The notes under the pieces: model-generated
The model's database searches: none
What the model was told of the DNA's origin: nothing
Seen by the model: the letters and a program-made list of their open reading frames with translations, nothing else
Assembly: GCA_964636675.1 (NCBI GenBank)
Contig: CAZWUO010000007.1
Location: 1-52,764 of the forward strand
Direction: 5' to 3'
From: JALUUH01 sp964636675
Lineage (GTDB): Bacteria > Pseudomonadota > Gammaproteobacteria > S012-40
Length of the DNA: 52,764 nt
Shown here: in pieces, positions 46,253 through 52,764 of the stretch
How the letters are laid out: the number at the start of each line of letters is the position of its first letter
Position numbering within the stretch: the first letter of the stretch is position 1
Program-made: the position numbers and the translations under genes

Positions 46253-47946
46253 TTAGCTACCCGAACCCTTTTGGGAATAGTTAAATACTCTCTACCACTT
46301 TTAATATTTTCATAAAACTCCGCCAATCTATTATTCACCACACTGAGCCGCCCATCGATAAGCGCTTCAGCACTCTGGTTCATAGAAGCATCTAAACGTC
46401 TTTGCAACACTTCTGGGTCTGCTATATTCAAGACAATTAGCAGCCATTCGAACCCAACCAAGTCAATGACTAATTTCCATCTTTGCATTATTGGCTCACG
46501 CAAAGAGCATTTATCCAGTAAAGCATCTAGAAAATACCATTTCATGTCCCAGGTTATCGTATTACAGACATGATGAAAGAAATCTGCTAATAGTTTCGCT
46601 ATATCATCCCATCCAAAATATTCAAAATCTAAAAAAATAAGTTTGTTGTTTTTATCCACAAGCATATTGTGTATTCCAAAATCTGACGGACTCAATATTC
46701 GTTGCGGCAATTCAAATAACTCACTTAGATCCAATTTGTTTTTTTGAACTCGTTCATAAAATCGTTCTAAAATAAAGTTTTTGAGCGGTACAAGCTCTTC
46801 GTTTACGCAGCGCGATACTTTGCTTAAGCCATCACTATAGGCGCACTCATTAACGATAACATTCAATCTTTCGTTCACTGAGTCAACATAATCTTGCAAA
46901 CAACGTCTCGACGCCGATGCCTCCGCTAATTCGCCAGCTCCAGGTAAAAAACTGACCGAATAAAGATCATTCACAAAATTTGACATCTGTATTACTAATT
47001 CAAACGATATTTTTTCACCATCTAACCTATCCGCAGTTTTAAACTCATACAAACCTAGCTTAGTATATTGATTATATGCAATGGGTTGCGGAATATTATG
47101 TAGTCCATGACTCCACAGATATTGGCTGCTGACATATTCTCGTTCACCACATTTTTTTCGGGTAAAACTTTTGTTGTCATACATCTTAGCTAAAATCACC
47201 AAACCTGAATACATTGTCAGCACAAACAAACGATTATTACCTACTCGTTCAATTACCTCCATCTTAGTTGGAAAAGTATCGTACTCATCCATAAGCAACT
47301 TATACATTTCGACACCAATGAGTTCCATAGATGATATAATTGAGAAAATATCCAGCCATGAAATCGCAACACTAATAGTTCTATCTTTAACAGAAGCCAT
47401 ACCATTTTGAGAGAAAAATATGGGTACTGTATTATAAGGAAAATCAATATCGAGCAAGACGGGCAGCAAGTCATCGATATACACATCCAGCTTAAGATTG
47501 TGTATTCTTTGAATTTTTTCTCCTCTTGTCGCTTCAAAAAAAATATTATTCAATGAAATTTTTAATTCGCTCTCACCAACAACCCCTTTCAACTTCAAAC
47601 ATTCAATAGCAGCATTTCGAAATTCCAAATCTGGACGACAACTTGAATACTTAGTTTTATGACTGATAATAAATAGCTCATGCCCATCTCGAAATGCTGC
47701 TTGAATAAATGTCGCAACTTTTTCGTATAATTTCGCTTCCCCAATTCTTGGTCCGTAAGCCTGGGCTTGCAATTCCCGCCATCGTTCATCGTGTCCATCA
47801 ATATCAACTAAATACTGCTTAACTTCCACGCGTGTAGATTGACAATCGGTAGCAATCCAGCCATTCTCTATAGCAAGCTCTCGGAACAAGTCATTATAGT
47901 CAAGAATGGTGTTATCGAGATCAATTCCAATTCTCAAGCAGGCCAT
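46249..47946 (-). CDS. HAD phosphatase-like and APH kinase-like fusion protein
   Basis: 565 aa from ATG 47946 (GTG just upstream possible). N-terminal HAD domain (1-200) with D9-x-D11-x-T13, a SHKT segment near 95-98 and D158-D159. C-terminal aminoglycoside/choline-kinase-like domain with D422 and N427 in SDFGIHNMLV and D440 in FLDFEYF. The combination suggests one protein that both removes and adds sugar phosphates, comparable in role to GmhB plus a sugar kinase. The exact substrate is unknown. Overlaps both neighbours. Confidence 0.68.
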   Translation of the reverse strand: MACLRIGIDLDNTILDYNDLFRELAIENGWIATDCQSTRVEVKQYLVDIDGHDERWRELQAQAYGPRIGEAKLYEKVATFIQAAFRDGHELFIISHKTKYSSCRPDLEFRNAAIECLKLKGVVGESELKISLNNIFFEATRGEKIQRIHNLKLDVYIDDLLPVLLDIDFPYNTVPIFFSQNGMASVKDRTISVAISWLDIFSIISSMELIGVEMYKLLMDEYDTFPTKMEVIERVGNNRLFVLTMYSGLVILAKMYDNKSFTRKKCGEREYVSSQYLWSHGLHNIPQPIAYNQYTKLGLYEFKTADRLDGEKISFELVIQMSNFVNDLYSVSFLPGAGELAEASASRRCLQDYVDSVNERLNVIVNECAYSDGLSKVSRCVNEELVPLKNFILERFYERVQKNKLDLSELFELPQRILSPSDFGIHNMLVDKNNKLIFLDFEYFGWDDIAKLLADFFHHVCNTITWDMKWYFLDALLDKCSLREPIMQRWKLVIDLVGFEWLLIVLNIADPEVLQRRLDASMNQSAEALIDGRLSVVNNRLAEFYENIKSGREYLTIPKRVRVAK

Positions 47947-49469
47947 CACTTAAGCAGCGTTGTTACATACTTAAATAAGGATACGCTATTGACGGGATCC
48001 CGATTACATACACTCTGTACCTCTAATGCAGCTGCCACACTGCCAAGAAATGCAGACAGCTCAGCATTTACTTTCCCTGAAAGACATAAACCTGAAATAG
48101 CCAAGAATGCATCACCAGCGCCTACTCGGTCTACTACTTTAGTAGATAATGCAGGCACTTTAGTCAGCATTTCCTCGTGAACATCTAACAACATCAATCC
48201 CTGCATACCTAATGTCACTGCAATAAAGCGTGCCTCAAGCTGTTTAGCAACCTGTTTAGCCAATACCGCTAAATCTGAATTGCGATCATGCGTGGCTAGT
48301 CGTAATTCAGGCTCGTTCAACGCGACATAATCGGCACGAGAGTAATGAGTAATAACATGATACCCATGATTACCACTATTCAATTGAGTATTAACCGCTA
48401 GAAATTGGGCTTTTTCCGAAAGAATACGTCTCATTTCAGACGTAATAAAACCATTGCCAAAATCTGAAACTATTACGGCATCATAGCTAGAAACATTCTC
48501 ATGCATCCAATGACATATTGCGCGATCAGTCTCAGATGCCACGGGGCAATCATTATAATAATATACTTCAAACAATTTGGTCATATCAGCGTCAACAAAT
48601 CTGCGCTTTACCAATGTCTCAGAATCGTTTCGATAAAAAAATTTTGGCTTTATGTTTTCATTCAACTTTTCACGAATAAATTTTTCATAAGTATTTCTTA
48701 AACCCAACTCAGTTAACAAGAATGTGTCATCGATAAAACTAGCAATGTGATTGGCAACAGCTAGGGCTCCACCTGCAAACTGTTCCTTAGATTCATATTT
48801 AACCGCTAGCATATTCCCTTTCCCCGTCTTGCCAAGTGAAGTCGTAAAATGATATTCATCCATTATAGCTTCACCTACTACTAATATTTTTTTATTTCGC
48901 AAACGAAAAACTTCATCAAATATTTGACTATGAGTATATTTCGAACGAAGTAATTCCAAATAGGATTTAGTTTTCTTGGAAAAAACATCAAAGTGTTCAT
49001 TTAGGAGACTGCTAGAACTAAAGCTGACTTCATCGGTAAAAAATACACGTCCACCATGCTTTTCTACTTCTGAAACTTCCCGCTCAATATTGCCAGAAAT
49101 ATCATCTTCAACGTGCTTATAGTCCCCCCCTTTGACATACACATCAGGCCTAACAAAATCAATCACACTCAGCGCTGTATCTTCGCACACAATGGCAACC
49201 CCATCCACGCAACTTAAAGAGGCTAGCGTTTCTGCGCGCAGCTGTTCATTAAAGACAGGCCGACCAGGCCCTTTGTTTACGTACTCGTCGGCAGTTATTG
49301 TGACGAATAAAATATCACCTTCTTTGCATGCTCTTTGCAAATGTTTGATATGGCCTGCATGCATCAAATCAAATGAACCATGACAAAGAACGATAGATTT
49401 CCCAAGAGATTTCGCTTTCTCGGCTTGCTTCCCTAATACATCTAAGCTTAATATTTTACTACTGCTCAT
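47946..49469 (-). CDS. Nucleotidyltransferase-PfkB kinase fusion (HldE-like, domain order reversed)
   Basis: 507 aa. N-terminal cytidylyltransferase-type domain with GSFDLMHAGH (H37-x-G-H40), about 1-150. C-terminal PfkB/ribokinase-type kinase about 190-507 with the catalytic GAGD at 450-453. In E. coli HldE the kinase comes first, so this is the reverse order. With a HAD domain next door it resembles the heptose-activation pathway (kinase, phosphatase, nucleotidyltransferase), but no GmhA isomerase was seen, so the sugar may not be a heptose. First gene of the run ending at 42613. Confidence 0.75.
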   Translation of the reverse strand: MSSSKILSLDVLGKQAEKAKSLGKSIVLCHGSFDLMHAGHIKHLQRACKEGDILFVTITADEYVNKGPGRPVFNEQLRAETLASLSCVDGVAIVCEDTALSVIDFVRPDVYVKGGDYKHVEDDISGNIEREVSEVEKHGGRVFFTDEVSFSSSSLLNEHFDVFSKKTKSYLELLRSKYTHSQIFDEVFRLRNKKILVVGEAIMDEYHFTTSLGKTGKGNMLAVKYESKEQFAGGALAVANHIASFIDDTFLLTELGLRNTYEKFIREKLNENIKPKFFYRNDSETLVKRRFVDADMTKLFEVYYYNDCPVASETDRAICHWMHENVSSYDAVIVSDFGNGFITSEMRRILSEKAQFLAVNTQLNSGNHGYHVITHYSRADYVALNEPELRLATHDRNSDLAVLAKQVAKQLEARFIAVTLGMQGLMLLDVHEEMLTKVPALSTKVVDRVGAGDAFLAISGLCLSGKVNAELSAFLGSVAAALEVQSVCNRDPVNSVSLFKYVTTLLK

Positions 49470-49488
49470 TTGGCAAAAACATCTTCAT

Positions 49489-49638
49489 TTAAGAAATCAC
49501 TAAATGATGGAAAATGGAAAAACAGTTTCTTCCAATCATACCAAACTCTACCACTCCATCCACAATAGCAGAGTGTTTAGAATTGTAGACTGCATTTTCG
49601 CGAGCTTCACTATGATAAATATCTAAACCAACTTTTTG
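49489..49638 (-). pseudogene. Fragment resembling a hexapeptide-repeat acetyltransferase
   Basis: A start-less open stretch of about 50 codons, ending at a stop at 49489-49491 and partly overlapping the epimerase 3' end. It reads HSAIVDGVVEFGMIGRNC, which matches the left-handed beta-helix beginning of sugar acetyltransferases such as WbpD/WlbB (pattern HPSAIVD, then VxIG, then IG). The preserved part is too short to function. It suggests a lost acetyltransferase gene; low complexity of the match leaves real doubt. Confidence 0.4.
49535..49543 (-). promoter_or_regulatory. Candidate extended -10 promoter of the sporadic carbohydrate cluster
   Basis: Minus strand TGGTATGAT is an extended -10 (TGnTATGAT) about 65 bp upstream of the ATG at 49469. 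The best -35 (TTGTGG) has a 19-bp spacer. It lies inside the acetyltransferase-like fragment. Confidence 0.3.
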
Positions 49639-50593
49639 TTACTCTCGCAATTGACTCAGCCTCCCAAACTGGCGCATCGCCCCATTCATGCATATGCGAA
49701 AGCATTATCTCAACACCCTCTTCAAATGAAACTTTAGGCGACCATCCTAACATTTCCCTCGCCTTCAATATATCTGCATAAGTACAGTCTGGCTCACCAG
49801 GCCTTTTAGGTACATATAGAACCTCCCCTCCTAACAGCTGTATCAGCTTATTAATACTATAGTGGTTACCACTGCCGATATTCATCGCTACACGAGTGTA
49901 ATCTGATTTCACTGCAGTTATAAAAGCATCAACAACATCTGTTACATAGGTAAAATCTCGAGTTTGCTCACCATCACCAACTACAGTAAACGGTTTATTT
50001 TTCATTTTCTGTGCTAAAAAAACACCAAACACAGCCCCATAAACTCCTGTCGTTCGCGATCTCGGGCCAAATACATTAAATAATCTCAAAGAAAGTGCAG
50101 GTAATTTATATACGTGAGCCCAATGTAATACAAGTTTCTCACCCATATATTTAGTTAGCGCGTAAGGATACTGCGGAACAATGGGAGCACTCTCTGGGGT
50201 AGGGTAAATATCAGGGATCCCATAACAAGAAGAAGATGCGGCATAGATAAATCGCTTAACACTGCTATTACGAACACACTCCAAAACATTCAATGTACCA
50301 GTAACATTGGTGTCAAAATACGCCCTTGGATTTTCAATTGAAGGTACAATATCCGCACGTCCAGCCAAATGAAAAACCCAGTCTATACCCTCAAAAAAAT
50401 GACCAATGGATTTCTGATCACATATATCAACCTTGATAAATGAAAATAAAGAATTATGCTCATTATGTGCGATATTATTAATACTTCCTGTCACTAGATT
50501 ATCAATAACAATGACCGAATGGTCATCATCTAATAATCGATCAACTAGATGGCTACCAATAAAACCAGCCCCTCCGGTAACAATTACCTTCAT
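49610..50593 (-). CDS. NDP-sugar 4-epimerase-like NAD-dependent epimerase/dehydratase
   Basis: 327 aa extended SDR. VTGGAGFIGSHLVDRLL cofactor loop, AASSSCYGIP, YALTKYMGE (Tyr-x3-Lys), and RLFNVFGPRSR with the substrate-binding region of UDP-glucose 4-epimerase-type enzymes. It probably interconverts or dehydrates a UDP-sugar. Fourteen base pairs after the upstream radical SAM gene. Confidence 0.8.
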   Translation of the reverse strand: MKVIVTGGAGFIGSHLVDRLLDDDHSVIVIDNLVTGSINNIAHNEHNSLFSFIKVDICDQKSIGHFFEGIDWVFHLAGRADIVPSIENPRAYFDTNVTGTLNVLECVRNSSVKRFIYAASSSCYGIPDIYPTPESAPIVPQYPYALTKYMGEKLVLHWAHVYKLPALSLRLFNVFGPRSRTTGVYGAVFGVFLAQKMKNKPFTVVGDGEQTRDFTYVTDVVDAFITAVKSDYTRVAMNIGSGNHYSINKLIQLLGGEVLYVPKRPGEPDCTYADILKAREMLGWSPKVSFEEGVEIMLSHMHEWGDAPVWEAESIARVTKSWFRYLS

Positions 50594-50607
50594 TATTTGT
50601 CACACCT

Positions 50608-51723
50608 TTAAATGAAATTAACATGAGAAACCCGATCTTCTATCAAATCATACAAATATCGATTCGCCTCATCCATTCTGCAATTTACTCTGCATTCTTC
50701 TATATTCAACTCCTGGTTAACGAAGACAAGATTTCTCTTGCGTTTTTCACCTTCCCATATATCTTGAAAAGTATTCTGATTAATATTACCTAGTGCAAAT
50801 TTTTTATCCATTAGAAAAGCGCTGCAACTATAAACTTCTCCGGTAGCCATAATATAGCCCCATAAATAAGGAGTAGAATAACAGCGTTTATAACGCGAAT
50901 GATCTACTTGAGCGAGTTTTTGCATTGTGTTACCGCGAAATATGACACCAAAATCCTTTGTTGACAGATTGACCAGATCTTCTGCCAAGGAAAGATAGTC
51001 TTGATAATTAATAGATTCATATTTCCGCGTTGTACTCAATAAATGCTGTGAATATGGTTTAATAACCAAATAGTCCAAACCTATTTCGTCTCTGCATAGC
51101 TCAAGAAGGGAAAATACTTCATTTGCATTCTCGGGTAAGAGCAAAAGCTGTGCACCCAGTACACACTTCAATCCTTTGCTTCTCTTTGCATCAACCGCAG
51201 CCTTAAGATTAGCAATGACTTGATGAAAATCTTCTTTCCTTGTGCGATGAATATCAGCATATGTTTCTGCAGTTCCTGCATTAATCGATACTTTGACCCA
51301 GGACACATCGGGCAACGCGTATTCGATAAATCCCTTCGGTAAAACCGAAAAATTTGAAGTCAACGCCACATCAATACCAGCTCTACGGGTATGTATTACT
51401 ATCTCAGTAATATGCTTATGAAGAAGAGGCTCGCCTTCTCCTGCATACATAATGCTTCTAACCCCTTTTTCACCCATCTCATATAGGCGTTCTACCAGCA
51501 AATTATGATCAATAATACTCGGCTTATAACCAATATAATCAACAGCACAAAACGTACACCGATGATTGCAAGCACCAACAGGCGAAATCTCCAAATAAAT
51601 AGGATATATTATTTTAGCCTTATCCCAACATCCCCTTGACTCCACGACACTAGCCACTCTTCTCGGATGATATTGCAACTTGTGACTATCAATCTTGTAT
51701 TTATCCACTGGATCCTTCACCAT
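50608..51723 (-). CDS. Radical SAM protein with SPASM-like C-terminus
   Basis: 371 aa. 4Fe-4S motif C52-x3-C56-x2-C59 (GACNHRCTFCAVDY), MYAGEGEPLLH, and C-terminal cysteines (RCYSTPYLWGYIMATGEVYS with CSAFLMD; LNIEECRVNCRMD) preceded by ALGNINQNTFQDIW, a typical SPASM-style pattern. Substrate unknown; probably a sugar or nucleotide sugar from context. It lies between an epimerase and a TPR protein. Confidence 0.75.
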   Translation of the reverse strand: MVKDPVDKYKIDSHKLQYHPRRVASVVESRGCWDKAKIIYPIYLEISPVGACNHRCTFCAVDYIGYKPSIIDHNLLVERLYEMGEKGVRSIMYAGEGEPLLHKHITEIVIHTRRAGIDVALTSNFSVLPKGFIEYALPDVSWVKVSINAGTAETYADIHRTRKEDFHQVIANLKAAVDAKRSKGLKCVLGAQLLLLPENANEVFSLLELCRDEIGLDYLVIKPYSQHLLSTTRKYESINYQDYLSLAEDLVNLSTKDFGVIFRGNTMQKLAQVDHSRYKRCYSTPYLWGYIMATGEVYSCSAFLMDKKFALGNINQNTFQDIWEGEKRKRNLVFVNQELNIEECRVNCRMDEANRYLYDLIEDRVSHVNFI

Positions 51724-51771
51724 TTAGCATCATCAAACTCTCTACAGTTCCCACTGATGAATATAGCTATA

Positions 51772-52764
51772 CTAGTGAATATGACTATATTTGTACATTG
51801 GTACTAGCATATCTATGTGTGGGTATGCATCCACGCTATCATCTACTAAAACATCAAGTCCCAGCCCGCCCGAAATCGCACGAATATCATGATCCCCGGT
51901 TACTATACAATTAAATAATGCCAACAAACTTGCCAGCTCTCTATACGTATTAAAACAAAAATAACAGTGTTTATATTCAAACTCCAACACGCCATCAGCA
52001 CTAACTTTCAAATCAACAATTTCGAACTGGCTATCGAGCTGATCCCAATTAACGAGAGATGCTAGCCCACATGGTATAAAAAAAAATAACTTACTACCAT
52101 CGCCATATTGCTCTGCAATCCGTCGACTAATGGCATACACAGATTCAACTAAAAACCCCGGGCTAATAAATACACCAATATTGCAACATTCCTCTACAAT
52201 AGCTAGCATTTTCTTTAACTCACTTGAGATACCTACATCTGATTTGAGCCATGGAACTCCCGGACTAAAGTCTTCTAGTTTGGCTCTAGTATTTATGAGT
52301 ATTTCATTTAAAGCCACTTTACTATAAAATTCTCTATTACTAATAGTATCAAGACTCGAAACGAATTTTATATCAGAGAACGAATTGGCTAACAAATCAA
52401 TCAATTTTTCATCACACACAAAATATATTTTTTTTACCAATTTTTTATAATCTGACAAACAAGAAGCTACCAAAATGATAACCGACGTATGGTTTAAGTC
52501 AGAAAAAATTACAACTCCCTCGCAAATCTTTCCGTTATTTTTCCGCTCAGATAGTGATTCAAAATCCAACTCGATAAATTTCCCAAGATAGAACCAACCT
52601 CTCTCTATGTCACCCGCACCTAGCGCTGAAATACCTGCTCTTGCATAAACGAGTTTGTCAGAAACTACCCGAGACACCAATTGAGCATAGATTTTATTGG
52701 CATGCAAATAGTTTCGTTGGCGCAAATATTTATCTGCCAAATCTCTAGCAATAAACTCCCACTC
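51772..52764 (-). CDS. TPR-containing protein, 5' end beyond the window
   Basis: The frame is open to the right edge (331 codons visible), so the true start lies outside. The first visible residues (YLHANKIYAQLV...RAGISALGAGDIERGWFYLGKF) look like TPR units. The rest is not firmly recognised; it is a plausible but weak match to the GT9-like half of the TPR proteins at 3956-7593 (VVIFSDLNHTS, LVDDSVDAYP). Possibly another TPR glycosyltransferase. Confidence 0.5.
   Translation of the reverse strand, partial: EWEFIARDLADKYLRQRNYLHANKIYAQLVSRVVSDKLVYARAGISALGAGDIERGWFYLGKFIELDFESLSERKNNGKICEGVVIFSDLNHTSVIILVASCLSDYKKLVKKIYFVCDEKLIDLLANSFSDIKFVSSLDTISNREFYSKVALNEILINTRAKLEDFSPGVPWLKSDVGISSELKKMLAIVEECCNIGVFISPGFLVESVYAISRRIAEQYGDGSKLFFFIPCGLASLVNWDQLDSQFEIVDLKVSADGVLEFEYKHCYFCFNTYRELASLLALFNCIVTGDHDIRAISGGLGLDVLVDDSVDAYPHIDMLVPMYKYSHIH

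Noticed and set aside
47946..49469. Standard LPS heptose gene hldE
   Set aside because: Domain order is reversed, and the gene is locked in a cluster with transketolase, oxygenase and LIC12192-family genes, with no gmhA, so a core-LPS role is not claimed.

Overview
The window is one continuous stretch of a low-GC bacterial chromosome. At the left edge are the flagellar master regulators in the order fleR (cut by the window edge), fleS and fleQ. The rest is almost entirely one large surface-glycan or flagellar-glycosylation island of about 49 kb. A cytoplasmic FleS kinase, FleR, and a FleQ whose receiver domain lacks the phosphoacceptor aspartate point to a polarly flagellated gammaproteobacterium. 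I cannot name the genus from sequence alone. No tRNA, rRNA, CRISPR array or intact insertion sequence was seen.

Layout. (1) 1-3784, minus strand: fleQ with a sigma70-type promoter, then fleS-fleR behind a sigma54-type promoter. (2) 3956-8914, plus strand: two tandem TPR/glycosyltransferase paralogues, a GT8-like glycosyltransferase and a small unknown protein, all tightly coupled. An 89-bp element with perfect 19-bp inverted ends (8949-9037) closes this block. (3) 9057-15991, minus: GH57-like enzyme, ATP-grasp ligase, SDR, split transketolase and iron-type alcohol dehydrogenase, apparently a small-molecule or unusual-sugar pathway. (4) 16060-21301, minus: two FkbM-type methyltransferases, a class I methyltransferase and a glycosyltransferase. 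(5) 21487-33272, minus: a nonulosonate (sialic-acid-type) block. It holds neuB, neuC and neuA homologues, a protein with the motifs of bacterial sialyltransferases, an RmlD-like reductase, a TylF-type methyltransferase, a polysaccharide deacetylase, a second glycosyltransferase and two radical-SAM/SPASM proteins. (6) 33413-42437, mixed strands: sugar formyltransferase, GT2 glycosyltransferase, CmcI-family protein, epimerase, carbamoyltransferase, methyltransferase and a B12-type radical-SAM protein. (7) 42613-49469, minus: a 'sporadic carbohydrate cluster' made of a methyltransferase, an LIC12192-family protein, a 2OG-Fe(II) oxygenase, a second split transketolase, a HAD-kinase fusion and a nucleotidyltransferase-PfkB kinase fusion. 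(8) 49610-52764, minus: NDP-sugar epimerase, a further radical-SAM protein, and a TPR-containing protein cut by the right edge.

How it may work together (inference). Block 5 makes a CMP-activated nonulosonic acid and probably transfers it. Blocks 3 and 7 each contain a two-subunit transketolase and probably make two further unusual sugars or acyl groups; block 7 includes its own kinase, phosphatase and nucleotidyltransferase. Many tailoring enzymes (methyl, formyl, carbamoyl, oxygenase, radical SAM) decorate the glycan. Position next to fleQ/fleSR suggests flagellin as the acceptor, but O-antigen is not excluded. The most unusual signal is a Rossmann-like module of about 70-100 residues that recurs in at least seven neighbouring proteins, fused to methyltransferases, glycosyltransferases and radical-SAM domains at different ends, and once apparently inserted inside a sialyltransferase-like fold.
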